This document shows, in pieces, positions 33,000-42,293 of a stretch of 64,000 bases of DNA (position 1 is the first letter of the stretch; the number at the start of each line of letters is the position of its first letter). The notes below the pieces were generated by a model. It was not told where the DNA came from, did not search any database, and saw only the letters and a program-made list of their open reading frames with translations. A program made the translations under genes and the position numbers. The stretch covers positions 124,001 through 188,000 of the forward strand of contig JAVJOU010000001.1 of the NCBI GenBank assembly GCA_040216635.1. The letters are read 5' to 3'. Origin of the DNA: UBA1479 sp040216635. Its GTDB lineage: Bacteria > Pseudomonadota > Alphaproteobacteria > Rhodospirillales > Casp-alpha2.

Positions 33000-33467
33000 C
33001 TATTTTGCGGTCGCGGCGTCGGTCAGTTTGTCCAGGATACCGGTCATTTTCGTGATGATCAGATCGGTCTTGTTGCCGTGGCGTTTGGCCAGCCACTTGG
33101 GATCGTTATAGGCGATCCAGCTTCCCTTGTCGTCCTGCCAGGCCAGGGCTTTAAGCGGCAGGTCGATGCCGATGGACCGCGTGTCCTGCATCAACGGCGT
33201 GCCGATCTTGGGGTTGCCGAAGATAAGGATTTCCGTCGCATCCATGGACTGGCCCACCTTGCCGGCCCCGGCCGCATGGTCGATCCGGGCAAAAACGGTG
33301 ATCCCTTTGGATTTCAAGACTTTTTCCAGGCGGTCGAGGGTTTCCTTCGGCGCGTAGGGGCTGGCCTTGACGATCAGTCCGTCGGCAGCCCAGGCCGTGG
33401 TTGAAAGGAAGGTGGCGGCCAATAGAGCCAGGATGAAGCAAAAACGGGGGAGGATGTGCATGGACAT
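33000..33467 (-). CDS. DUF302 family secreted protein
   Basis: A 155-residue periplasmic protein: signal peptide 1-27 (FCFILALLAATFLSTTAWA-A), then a DUF302 domain with VKASPYAPKETLDRLEKVLK, TVFARIDHAAGAGKVG, ILIFGNPKIGTPLMQ and LPLKALAWQD. DUF302 has a ferredoxin-like fold of unknown function, often near cytochromes or copper proteins. First gene of a two-gene unit with the CopD-like protein. Confidence 0.88.
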   Translation of the reverse strand: MSMHILPRFCFILALLAATFLSTTAWAADGLIVKASPYAPKETLDRLEKVLKSKGITVFARIDHAAGAGKVGQSMDATEILIFGNPKIGTPLMQDTRSIGIDLPLKALAWQDDKGSWIAYNDPKWLAKRHGNKTDLIITKMTGILDKLTDAATAK

Positions 33468-33574
33468 ATTCCTTCCAGCAATGCGGTCGTACGATGACGA
33501 AGTCTAGCCCGCCGCACATGTTTTTTGTGAACACACCTGTGTGATGAGGTGGAGGGAAAATGTGGGGTGAGGAC

Positions 33575-34933
33575 CTAGGATGCCTGCGGCAGGCGCAGGC
33601 TGCGTTTCACCGGAAACACCAGATGGACCGAGGTTCCCTGGCCGACTTCGCTTTCCATTTCAAGCGCACCACCGTGCAGTTCGATCAACTTGCGCGATAA
33701 GGTCAGGCCCAGGCCCGTGCCTTCGTGCTTGCGGGTCAGGGTGCCGTCGACTTGACCGAATTCGGACAGCGCCACGGCTATATCCTCGGACGAAATGCCG
33801 ATCCCCGTATCAGCCACGGTGACCCGCACGGAGCCGTCATCCTGCCGCCGCGTTACGACCGAAATCGCCCCGCCTTTGTCGGTGAACTTGATGGCGTTGG
33901 ACAGCAGATTGACCAAGGCCTGCTTGACGCGCAACTCATCGGCCAGCAACGGCGGCAGATCCGAAGGACAGTCGATCATCAGGGATACACCGGCATCGAA
34001 TGCCCGTTCCCGCACCAGCCGATGACAGGCATTGACGAGCAGTCCCAGGTCCAGACGTTGTTCATTCAGCTGCAACTGACCGCGTTCGATCCGGGCAAGG
34101 TCCAAAAGGTCGTTGATAAGCTGCAACAGGTGTTTGCCGGCATCGTTGATGTCGCAGGCGTATTCTCGGTATTGCGGAATGTTCAGTGCACCGAAGGTTT
34201 CGCTCACCAGAATGTCCGAAAACCCGATGATGGAATTCAGGGGGGTGCGCAACTCATGGCTCATATTGGCCAGGAACTCGGTCTTTGCGCGGTTGGCCAA
34301 TTCCGCTTCTTCCTTGGCGGTCCGCAGAGCCTGATCGGACAGGCGTTCGCGGGTCACATCGCGGGCGAATCCCCGGTATCCGATAAATTCGCCCATATCG
34401 TCGAATACGGGTGCCCCGCTGATGCGGGCGTATCGGGGGGTGCCCGTGCCGTCGTTCAGGCAGTATTCGAAATCGCGGAACGGTTTATGGGCTTCCAGGT
34501 CGGCTTGGTGTTCCTTCAATGCGGTTTGTTCGGGTGGTCCCCGATGCTTGGCCAGGTCCAGGCGCGTGCGGCCCAGGACATCACTGGGTTTAAAGTCGTA
34601 AGTTGTCAGCATTCTATCCGACATGAATGTCAATCGATGTTCGCGGTCCGTTTCCCAAAACCAGTCGGCGGCGTCGAAGATGAACGCCCACCAGTCGGCG
34701 TCGTTCAACCGGCCGACAAACGGGCCGGCGAGTTCAGGCGGCGGGGGCAGGTGGCCGAATGCGTCACGCGCCAAGACCAGTCCGGCGATCCCCCCCAGGG
34801 TCGCGGCGGTGGCGGCGGTCACTGCCGACCAGATCGGAAGAACGTTATCGGGCAGGACGAGAGGGCCCAGGAACAGTTCCCAGGATAGGGCAAAAAGAAA
34901 CGCAATAACAAAACAGTATGCGTATTTTTTCAT
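33575..34933 (-). CDS. PAS-domain sensor histidine kinase
   Basis: A 452-residue membrane-bound kinase. Two N-terminal helices (to about residue 55), a PAS domain (about 85-205, WFWETDREHRLTFMSDRML), HisKA with the phosphorylated His in EFLANMSHELRTPLNSIIGF, and HATPase_c with N box LVNLLSNAIKF, G1 VADTGIG and G2 HEGTGLGLTLS. No receiver domain and no response regulator gene adjacent, so its partner is elsewhere. ATG 34933 (MKKYAY) is chosen over one 20 codons upstream because it directly precedes the first helix. Confidence 0.9.
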   Translation of the reverse strand: MKKYAYCFVIAFLFALSWELFLGPLVLPDNVLPIWSAVTAATAATLGGIAGLVLARDAFGHLPPPPELAGPFVGRLNDADWWAFIFDAADWFWETDREHRLTFMSDRMLTTYDFKPSDVLGRTRLDLAKHRGPPEQTALKEHQADLEAHKPFRDFEYCLNDGTGTPRYARISGAPVFDDMGEFIGYRGFARDVTRERLSDQALRTAKEEAELANRAKTEFLANMSHELRTPLNSIIGFSDILVSETFGALNIPQYREYACDINDAGKHLLQLINDLLDLARIERGQLQLNEQRLDLGLLVNACHRLVRERAFDAGVSLMIDCPSDLPPLLADELRVKQALVNLLSNAIKFTDKGGAISVVTRRQDDGSVRVTVADTGIGISSEDIAVALSEFGQVDGTLTRKHEGTGLGLTLSRKLIELHGGALEMESEVGQGTSVHLVFPVKRSLRLPQAS

Positions 34934-35070
34934 GTAACCTATAACGGAAAAATCAAGTCGCCCACCAAGAGCGGGAGGCCCGGCAAAGGACAACGATATG
35001 GCCGAATTCTCCCACCCGACTTTCGTGCCATCCAGTATAGCGTAAAGTTCGTGATTAGTCGGAATAGGAA

Positions 35071-36627
35071 ATGAGCAAAGATCTCCACCCCTGGACGGCG
35101 GCTGCGCTTCTTCGGGTATCGCAGATGTCCCGGGCGGACGCCGATACCATCACCGCCGGCACACCCGGAATCGATTTGATGGAACGGGCCGGTGCCGCCG
35201 TTGCCGAACGGGCGGCGGGTCTGTTTCCCGGCCGGCCGGCCGCCGTGTTGTGCGGCCCCGGCAACAACGGGGGGGACGGCTTCGTCGCTGCCCGGATTCT
35301 GGTCGAAAACGGTGCGGATGTGCGCCTTTATCTGTTGGGCGAGCGGGATACTATTACGGGCGATGCGGCGTTGGCGGCAGACCGTTGGCATGGCGAAACG
35401 GAATGTCTGGATGCGGGGTTCAACCCGGTCGGTGCCGGTGTCATCGATGCCCTGTTCGGGGCGGGGCTGTCACGGCCGCTGGAAGGTGTAGCCGCCGATA
35501 TCGCGCAGACCCTCAACGATTGTGGTGTGGATGTGCTGGCCGTCGATATCCCGTCGGGCGTTCTGGGCGATACGGGCGAAGTGCCGGGAGACGCCATTCG
35601 AGCCCGGGAAACCGTGACGTTCTGCCGCCGAAAACCGGGGCATTTTCTGATGCCGGGGCGGGCGCTTTGCGGTCGAATTCATGTCGCCGATATCGGAATC
35701 CCGGACACCGTCGTCAATTCGCAAAGCCCTGATACCTGGGTCAACAGCGCCGATATCTGGTGGCCGTCCTTTCCCCATCCCAGCCCGGGCGATCACAAGT
35801 ACACGCGCGGTCATGTCGTGATTTGGGGCGCTGGTGCCATGCCGGGGGCGGCCCGTATGGCGGCTGACGGTGCGCGCCGGACGGGGGCGGGCATCGTTAC
35901 GATTGCGACCTTATCGCAAAACCTTGGTTTGTTTCGCGCGGGCGCGCCGGGCGTTTTGGTCAAGGATGCCTCCGACGCGGATGTCTATGCCGATTACTAC
36001 CTGAAAGGGGGCAAGAACCAGGTGTTGCTGCTCGGCCCCGGAAACGGCACGGGCCCGGATACCCGCGCCCGGGTGCTGGCGGCGTTGGATACAGGCAAAC
36101 CGGTGGTCCTGGATGCGGATGCCCTGTCGGTCTTTGCGGGCGATCCCGCAGCCCTTATTTCTGCCCTCCACGAAAATTGCATCCTCACGCCCCACGAAGG
36201 TGAATTCGGGCGTGTGTTCGCCGGGGGCGGGGACAAGCTGACCCGCGTACGGCATGCGGCGGAGAAATCGGGGGCCGTGGTGGTGTTGAAGGGGTTCGAT
36301 ACGGTGATCGCCGCCCCTGACGGCCGGGCGGTGATCAATGCCAACGGCTCACCCCATTTGGCGTCGGCCGGAACGGGCGATGTGCTGGCGGGAATGACCG
36401 CGGGATTGTTGGCACAGGGCATGCTACCATTCCTGGCGGCATCGGCGGCTGTGTGGCTGCATTCGGCGGCGGCGCACGAGGTCGGGCACGGGCTGATCGC
36501 CGAGGATATTCCGGCCTTTTTACCGCCCATCGTAAAGGCGCTGCCCGGGGCCATCGCGGCAGGAACGCCGGGTGCAATATTTAGCCATTTGCCCCTTGAA
36601 CCCATGGGTAAAAGCGAACAGGTTTAA
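35071..36627 (+). CDS. nnr: Bifunctional NAD(P)HX epimerase/dehydratase
   Basis: A 518-residue metabolite-repair enzyme. The N-terminal YjeF_N epimerase domain (about 1-215) has GPGNNGGDGFVAARIL and the catalytic-region DALFGAGLSRPL. The C-terminal ribokinase-like dehydratase (about 230-510) has HKYTRGHVVIWGAG, TPHEGEFGRVF and the signature NGSPHLASAGTGDVLAGMTA. It repairs hydrated NADH and NADPH. Divergent from the histidine kinase; the ATG at 35071 follows AGGAA. The malonyl-CoA decarboxylase gene is 30 bases downstream. Confidence 0.95.
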   Translation: MSKDLHPWTAAALLRVSQMSRADADTITAGTPGIDLMERAGAAVAERAAGLFPGRPAAVLCGPGNNGGDGFVAARILVENGADVRLYLLGERDTITGDAALAADRWHGETECLDAGFNPVGAGVIDALFGAGLSRPLEGVAADIAQTLNDCGVDVLAVDIPSGVLGDTGEVPGDAIRARETVTFCRRKPGHFLMPGRALCGRIHVADIGIPDTVVNSQSPDTWVNSADIWWPSFPHPSPGDHKYTRGHVVIWGAGAMPGAARMAADGARRTGAGIVTIATLSQNLGLFRAGAPGVLVKDASDADVYADYYLKGGKNQVLLLGPGNGTGPDTRARVLAALDTGKPVVLDADALSVFAGDPAALISALHENCILTPHEGEFGRVFAGGGDKLTRVRHAAEKSGAVVVLKGFDTVIAAPDGRAVINANGSPHLASAGTGDVLAGMTAGLLAQGMLPFLAASAAVWLHSAAAHEVGHGLIAEDIPAFLPPIVKALPGAIAAGTPGAIFSHLPLEPMGKSEQV

Positions 36628-36657
36628 CGAGCCTTACCGAACGAAATCGAGAGGGTC

Positions 36658-38088
36658 ATGATGACCGAACATAAGCCAAGCAGCTTTCTGGACCGGACAC
36701 TGACAAACCTGCGCCGGGGATGGCAATCCATTGCCGGGTCTTCCTATGACGAAGACGCGGCAAGCACCCGGCCCGACCTGCCGAAAGAAGACGCCGGTCA
36801 TATCCTGGAACAGATGCGGGAATGCCTGGACAACAAGGGCGGTGAGGTTTCCGCGCGGACCAAGGCGGCGGCCCTGGGACGGGTCTATCTGGCGCTCGAT
36901 AAAAGCGGGCGCGAGAAGTTCCTGCGTCTGATGGCGGATAACTTCGGCACGGATAAGAAAGACGTCGATAAGGCGATCGAGAAATACCGGGCTGCGGGCT
37001 CGGATACGGAACGCCTTGACGCGCAGCTTGGTATGCAGAACAGCCTGCAGGCGCCCTGGCGGCGTCTTCTGACGCAATTCAACGCGCTGCCCGACGGGGT
37101 GAAGTTCCTGGTCGATCTGCGGGCGGAATTGCTGCCGCTGGCGCGTAAGGATGCGGGGCTCAAGGCCCTTGAACACGATCTGCGCGACCTATTGACCAGC
37201 TGGTTCGATGTCGATTTCCTGGAACTTCGCCAGATCGCCTGGGACAACGCGTCGGCCTCGCTGTTGGAAAAACTCATCGCCTATGAAGCCGTGCATGCGA
37301 TCAAAAGCTGGGACGACCTGAAAAACCGGCTGGATTCCGACCGGCGCTGCTATGCCTTCTTCCATCCGCGCATGCCGGATGAACCGCTGATCTTCGTCGA
37401 AGTCGCCTTGGTCAACGGCATTGCCGGCAACGTGCAGACCCTTCTGGATACGGACGCGCCGGCGACCGACCCAAACCAGGCCGATACGGCGATTTTCTAT
37501 TCCATTTCCAATGCCCAGAAAGGCCTGGCCGGGATCAGCTTCGGCAATTTCCTGATCAAACGGGTCGTGCAGCAGCTGTCCGGTGAATTTCCGAACCTGA
37601 AAACGTTCTCGACCTTGTCGCCGATCCCCGGGTTCCGCCGCTGGTTGGATGAAACCCTGGCCGAAGGGGCACCGAAGCTGTTTTCCGCCGAGGAACGCAA
37701 GGCCCTGAACGCGGCGACCGGCCGCAAGGGCGGCGCCAAGGGCTCGTTGATGGCCGTGCTGGATACGCCGGACTGGATCAACGACGAGGTCATGACCGAT
37801 GCCCTGCAGGGCCCGCTGACCCGTTTGGCGGCGCGCTACCTGGCCAAGGAAAAGGGCCGGGGCGGGCGGGCGCGCGACCCGGTTGCACATTTCCATCTGT
37901 CCAACGGGGCCAGACTGGAACGCCTTAATTGGCTCGGGGATACGTCCGAGAAGGGCCTGGCCCAGTCGGCGGGGATGATGGTCAATTACCTGTATGATCT
38001 GGGCCGGATCGAAGGCAATCACGAGGCCTATAGCTCGGCCGGCAGCGTCGATACATCGTCTGGTGTGAAGGCGCTGTTGAAGGGGTGA
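36658..38088 (+). CDS. Malonyl-CoA decarboxylase
   Basis: A 476-residue enzyme converting malonyl-CoA to acetyl-CoA and CO2. The helical N-terminal domain is followed by a GNAT-like catalytic domain. HPRMPDEPLIFVEVALVNGI, AIFYSISNAQKGLAGISFGN, FLIKRVV, TLSPIPGFRRWL and DPVAHFHLSNGARLERLNW (catalytic His/Ser region) are the family blocks. Two ATGs in tandem at 36658 and 36661; either may be used. In alphaproteobacteria it occurs with malonate use or as fatty acid control; no mat genes are adjacent. Confidence 0.94.
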   Translation: MMTEHKPSSFLDRTLTNLRRGWQSIAGSSYDEDAASTRPDLPKEDAGHILEQMRECLDNKGGEVSARTKAAALGRVYLALDKSGREKFLRLMADNFGTDKKDVDKAIEKYRAAGSDTERLDAQLGMQNSLQAPWRRLLTQFNALPDGVKFLVDLRAELLPLARKDAGLKALEHDLRDLLTSWFDVDFLELRQIAWDNASASLLEKLIAYEAVHAIKSWDDLKNRLDSDRRCYAFFHPRMPDEPLIFVEVALVNGIAGNVQTLLDTDAPATDPNQADTAIFYSISNAQKGLAGISFGNFLIKRVVQQLSGEFPNLKTFSTLSPIPGFRRWLDETLAEGAPKLFSAEERKALNAATGRKGGAKGSLMAVLDTPDWINDEVMTDALQGPLTRLAARYLAKEKGRGGRARDPVAHFHLSNGARLERLNWLGDTSEKGLAQSAGMMVNYLYDLGRIEGNHEAYSSAGSVDTSSGVKALLKG

Positions 38089-38232
38089 GGGGCGTCCTTC
38101 ACGGACCCATGCGGCGTTCCCAAAGTTCCGCTTGGGGTTCCTGCGGGCGTTTCCGCCATAATTCCCGGTTGTAATCGCGGCCAGAATGGATAAAGTCGCG
38201 CCGCCCGTTGGTCGGGCATCCCGGCGGCGTCT

Positions 38233-38318
38233 GCGGGCGTGGCGGAATTGGTAGACGCGTCAGGTTTAGGTCCTGGTGGCCTTTGGCCGTGGGGGTTCAA
38301 GTCCCTCCGCCCGCACCA
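38233..38318 (+). tRNA. tRNA-Leu (anticodon TAG)
   Basis: An 86-base class II tRNA: acceptor GCGGGCG/CGCCCGC, anticodon loop TTTAGGT with anticodon TAG, long variable arm (TGGCCTTTGGCCGT), T-loop TTCAAGT, encoded ACCA. Confidence 0.96.
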
Positions 38319-38455
38319 CCCCAAAAGGTCGTTTATCGTTGCCGGTTTCGGGGCGGGGTCCTATATATCCGCCCGGAAGTGCAGGTCAGATATTATTTTG
38401 TTTACAGGCGGGCCCGTCATCACGCCCCGCCGCAGATTTCCGAAACGGGAGTTCC

Positions 38456-39973
38456 ATGCAAGTCGTCGAGACAAAATCCGAAGGCCTGAGCCGCGAATTG
38501 AAAGTCACCGTGGCCGCCAAGGACATTGAAGAGAAAATCACCGCGCGCCTCGAAGAAGTCGCCCAATCCGCCTCGCTGCCCGGGTTCCGCCCCGGCAAGG
38601 TGCCTGTGGGCCTGCTGCGCAAGCGCTATGGCCCCGCCATCATGGGTGAGATCCTGGATCAGGCGGTGAACGATTCCTCCCAGCAGGCGCTGGCCGAGAA
38701 AGGCATCCGTCCGGCGACTCAGCCGAAGGTCGAAGTTACGTCTTTCGATGAAGGCAAAGACCTGGAATACACCATGGAGCTTGATATCCTGCCGGAAATC
38801 ACGCCCATGGATTTTTCCAAGCTGAAGTTGGAAAAGTTGGTGCTGAAGCCGGACGAGAAGCAGGTCGACGAAGCGCTGCAGAATCTTGCCAACGCGCATA
38901 AGACGTCCGAGCCCATCACGTCCAAACGGAAGACCAAATCGGGCGATGTCTGCGTGATCGACTTTGTCGGCAAGCTGGATGGTGTCGAGTTCGCCGGCGG
39001 CAAGGCCGACGGGTATCACCTGGAACTGGGTTCCGGCTCGTTCATTCCCGGTTTCGAGGAACAGCTGATCGGTATCGACGTCGGTGCGGATGTCGAGGTC
39101 AAGGTCAACTTCCCCGAGGAATATGCCGCCAAGGATCTGGCTGGCAAGGAAGCCGTGTTCGACGTCAAGCTGCATGAAATCCGCGAGGCCAAGCCGGCCC
39201 CGATCGACGATGAGCTGGCCAAGAAGGCCGGTCTGGAAAGCCTGGAAACGCTCAAGGAGCGTATCGTCGACGGCCAGCGTCGCGAGTTCGACCAGATGGC
39301 CCGCATGCAGGTCAAGCGCGTGTTGCTGGACCAACTGGCCGACAACCATGAATTCGAAATGCCGCAGAAGATGGTCGAAATGGAATTCGACAACATCTGG
39401 GCGCAGTTCGAAGAACAGCGCAAACAGGAACAGGCCGGGCATGATCACGATCATGACCATGACCATGACCACGATCATCATCACGATCATGACGACAAAT
39501 CGGATGAGGAACATAAGGCCGAGTTCCAGGAAATCGCTGAACGCCGGGTCAAGCTGGGCCTGCTGTTGTCGGAAGTCGGCAGCGCCAACGCCATCCAGGT
39601 GTCCCAGGAAGACGTCAACCGCGCCATGATGGAAGAAGCTCAGAAATATCCGGGCCAGGAACAGCAGGTGCTGGAATTCTTCCGCTCGAACCCCCAGGCT
39701 CAGGATCAGATCAAGGCGCCCGTGTTCGAGGAAAAGGTCATCGACTACATCATCGAATTGGCCCAGGTGACGGAAAAACCCGCGACCTTCGAAGACCTGA
39801 TGAAGGTGCTCGAGGAAGAGGAAGAGCCCAAGAAGGCCGCGAAAAAGCCCGCCGCCAAGAAGAAAGCCGCGCCGAAGAAGGCGGCTGCCAAGGACGACGG
39901 CGATACGGCCGCAGACGCGAAACCAGCCAAGAAGAAACCGGCGGCCAAGAAGCCGGCGGCGAAAAAGGAGTAG
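38456..39973 (+). CDS. tig: Trigger factor with His/Asp-rich insert and Lys/Ala tail
   Basis: A 505-residue ribosome-bound chaperone and prolyl isomerase. The ribosome-binding loop GFRPGKVP is at residues 43-50; the FKBP domain lies at about 155-245 (GDVCVIDFVGKLDG, LGSGSFIPGFEEQLIG); the chaperone arms follow. Two departures from the usual 430-450 residues: a run of alternating His and Asp at residues 329-347, and a final 50 residues rich in Lys, Ala and Pro after EEEEEP. The ATG at 38456 (MQVVETKSEG) is the family start. Upstream of clpP and clpX, the common order. Confidence 0.94.
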   Translation: MQVVETKSEGLSRELKVTVAAKDIEEKITARLEEVAQSASLPGFRPGKVPVGLLRKRYGPAIMGEILDQAVNDSSQQALAEKGIRPATQPKVEVTSFDEGKDLEYTMELDILPEITPMDFSKLKLEKLVLKPDEKQVDEALQNLANAHKTSEPITSKRKTKSGDVCVIDFVGKLDGVEFAGGKADGYHLELGSGSFIPGFEEQLIGIDVGADVEVKVNFPEEYAAKDLAGKEAVFDVKLHEIREAKPAPIDDELAKKAGLESLETLKERIVDGQRREFDQMARMQVKRVLLDQLADNHEFEMPQKMVEMEFDNIWAQFEEQRKQEQAGHDHDHDHDHDHDHHHDHDDKSDEEHKAEFQEIAERRVKLGLLLSEVGSANAIQVSQEDVNRAMMEEAQKYPGQEQQVLEFFRSNPQAQDQIKAPVFEEKVIDYIIELAQVTEKPATFEDLMKVLEEEEEPKKAAKKPAAKKKAAPKKAAAKDDGDTAADAKPAKKKPAAKKPAAKKE

Positions 39974-40065
39974 CCGCGACGGGACCGGGGGGCTATCAGA
40001 ACAGATGCCCCCTGAAATCCCGGGCTTTGGCCCTCCGAGCATCAAGAAACATTAAGGACCGCGGC

Positions 40066-40716
40066 ATGAACGACCCCCACGATATCTACATGAATTCTCT
40101 GGTGCCCATGGTGGTCGAGACGACCAACCGGGGCGAGCGCGCCTATGATATCTATTCGCGGCTGCTCAAGGAGCGCATCATCTTCCTGACCGGGGCGGTC
40201 GAGGATCATGTGGCCAGCTTGATCTGCGCCCAGTTGCTGTTCCTTGAATCGGAAAACCCGTCCAAGGACATCTCGTTCTACATCAATTCACCGGGCGGAG
40301 TCGTGACCTCGGGGCTCGCCGTCTACGATACGATTCGCTACATCAAGCCCGAAGTCTCGACGGTTTGCATCGGTCAGGCCGCTTCCATGGGCTCGCTGCT
40401 ACTGGCGGCGGGCGCGCCGGGCAAGCGGTATTCGCTGCCCAATTCGCGCATCATGGTTCATCAGCCGTCCGGCGGGTTCCAGGGGCAGGCGACGGACATC
40501 GAAATCCACGCCCGTGAGATCATTGCCCTGCGCCAGCGGCTCAACGAAATTTATGTCGAGCACACGGGCCAGTCGCTGGAAACCATTGAAAACGCAATGG
40601 AGCGTGACAAATTCATGACTCCCGAGGATGCCAAATCGTTCGGTTTGATCGACGAAGTCGTCGCCAGCCGCCCGGCGTCCGGCGAGGACGATGACGCGAA
40701 GTCCGGTAAGGACTGA
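40066..40716 (+). CDS. clpP: ATP-dependent Clp protease proteolytic subunit
   Basis: A 216-residue serine protease. Catalytic Ser in CIGQAASMGSLLLAAG, His in SRIMVHQPSGGFQG, and Asp further on (the D in KFMTPEDAKSFGLID region). Starts at the ATG at 40066 (MNDPHDIYMNSLVPMVVE) after AAGGACC. Forms the 14-mer chamber served by ClpX encoded 185 bases downstream. A hairpin lies between the two genes. Confidence 0.96.
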   Translation: MNDPHDIYMNSLVPMVVETTNRGERAYDIYSRLLKERIIFLTGAVEDHVASLICAQLLFLESENPSKDISFYINSPGGVVTSGLAVYDTIRYIKPEVSTVCIGQAASMGSLLLAAGAPGKRYSLPNSRIMVHQPSGGFQGQATDIEIHAREIIALRQRLNEIYVEHTGQSLETIENAMERDKFMTPEDAKSFGLIDEVVASRPASGEDDDAKSGKD

Positions 40717-40740
40717 GCCTGCGGCCTTGCACTAAACCCG

Positions 40741-40758
40741 CCGTCCGATACCGGACGG
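40741..40758 (+). terminator. Hairpin between clpP and clpX
   Basis: CCGTCCG, loop ATAC, CGGACGG, followed by TTCACACTTT. A weak terminator or attenuator that could separate clpP from clpX expression. Core CCGATACCGG is the same as in the hairpin at 7874-7897. Confidence 0.5.
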
Positions 40759-40901
40759 TTCACACTTTCGCCCCGCGACCTCTGTCCGGTGTTAGGCCTT
40801 TTGGCATAGCTCCAACGACGTGATTGTGATTGAGTGTCACGCAAGGGTCCGGTTAACATGGACAATCGCTCGGAGGCGGCGCGGGACCAATAGGATCGAA
40901 T

Positions 40902-42167
40902 ATGACGAAAACAACCGGCAGCGACTCCAAAAACACCCTTTACTGCTCGTTCTGCGGCAAAAGCCAGCACGAGGTGCGCAAGCTGATCGCGGGTCCGACC
41001 GTGTTCATCTGCGACGAATGTGTCGAGCTTTGCATGGACATCATCCGCGAAGAGCATAAAACCAATCTGGTCAAATCCGGTGACGGCGTGCCCACGCCGA
41101 TGGATATCTGCGGGGTGCTCGACGATTACGTAATCGGTCAGGATAGCGCCAAGCGCGTGCTGTCCGTTGCCGTCCACAACCACTACAAACGCCTGAACCA
41201 CGGCGCCAAGAACAACGACGTCGAACTGGCCAAGTCCAACATCCTGCTGGTCGGCCCGACCGGTTGCGGCAAGACGCTGCTGGCGCAGACCCTGGCGCGG
41301 ATTCTGGACGTGCCGTTCACCATGGCCGACGCGACGACCCTGACGGAAGCGGGGTATGTCGGCGAAGACGTGGAAAACATCATTCTCAAGCTGTTGCAGT
41401 CCGCCGACTACAATGTCGAGCGCGCACAGCGCGGCATCGTCTATATCGACGAAGTCGACAAGATCAGCCGCAAGTCCGACAACCCGTCGATCACCCGCGA
41501 CGTATCGGGCGAGGGCGTTCAGCAGGCCTTGCTGAAAATCATGGAAGGCACGGTTGCCAGCGTGCCGCCGCAGGGCGGGCGCAAACATCCGCAGCAGGAA
41601 TTCCTGCAGGTCGATACCACCAACATCCTGTTCATCTGCGGCGGTGCCTTCGCCGGATTGGACAAGATCATTTCCGCCCGCGGCAAGGGCTCGTCGATCG
41701 GCTTCGGTGCCGATGTGCGCGCCCCCGAAGAACGCCAAACCGGCGAAATCCTGCGTGAGGTCGAGCCCGAGGATCTGTTGAAGTTCGGCCTGATCCCCGA
41801 ATTCGTCGGCCGTCTGCCCGTGGTCGCGACCCTGGAAGACCTGGACGAAGAAGCCTTGGTAGAAATCCTGACCAAGCCGAAGAACGCCCTGGTCAAGCAG
41901 TACCAGCGCCTGTTCGAAATGGAAGACACCAGTCTGACGTTCTCCGAATCGGCCCTGCAGTCCATCGCGGCGAAGGCCGTCGAGCGCAAGACCGGTGCGC
42001 GCGGACTGCGTTCGATCATGGAAAACATTCTCCTCGATACCATGTTCGACCTTCCTGGGATGGAAGGCGTGGAAGAGGTCGTCATCAACGGTGAAGTGGT
42101 GGAAGAGAGCGCCAAACCGCTGTTTATCTACGGCGAAAAGGCCGAAGAAGTGGAAACCAGCGCATAA
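40902..42167 (+). CDS. clpX: Clp protease ATP-binding subunit ClpX
   Basis: A 421-residue AAA+ unfoldase. The N-terminal zinc-binding domain has CSFCGKSQHE and CDECVELC; Walker A GPTGCGKT; Walker B VYIDEVDK; pore loop GYVGEDVE; sensor 2 KTGARGLRSIMEN. ClpP-binding IGF-type loop is present in SSIGFGADV. Full length and unremarkable. Start ATG 40902; upstream GGAGGCGG is 25 bases away, so the binding site is weak. Confidence 0.97.
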   Translation: MTKTTGSDSKNTLYCSFCGKSQHEVRKLIAGPTVFICDECVELCMDIIREEHKTNLVKSGDGVPTPMDICGVLDDYVIGQDSAKRVLSVAVHNHYKRLNHGAKNNDVELAKSNILLVGPTGCGKTLLAQTLARILDVPFTMADATTLTEAGYVGEDVENIILKLLQSADYNVERAQRGIVYIDEVDKISRKSDNPSITRDVSGEGVQQALLKIMEGTVASVPPQGGRKHPQQEFLQVDTTNILFICGGAFAGLDKIISARGKGSSIGFGADVRAPEERQTGEILREVEPEDLLKFGLIPEFVGRLPVVATLEDLDEEALVEILTKPKNALVKQYQRLFEMEDTSLTFSESALQSIAAKAVERKTGARGLRSIMENILLDTMFDLPGMEGVEEVVINGEVVEESAKPLFIYGEKAEEVETSA

Positions 42168-42293
42168 TTTGCGTATTCCCCGGTTTTCTGCGGTAGCGCT
42201 CTTGCGCGGACGCGCTCAATCCCCCACCTTAGTTGTGAAGCAATTCCAACCCGCCGTCGCCGGAATGGCACGGTTTTCCTGTGTTGAGGCCAG

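Noticed and set aside
38276..38455. Longer N terminus of trigger factor
   Set aside because: The extension would start inside tRNA-Leu; the family N terminus is at 38456.
39440..39500. Tandem GATCAT/GACCAT-like repeat as a possible CRISPR or satellite
   Set aside because: It is a coding His/Asp codon repeat in tig, with no spacers.
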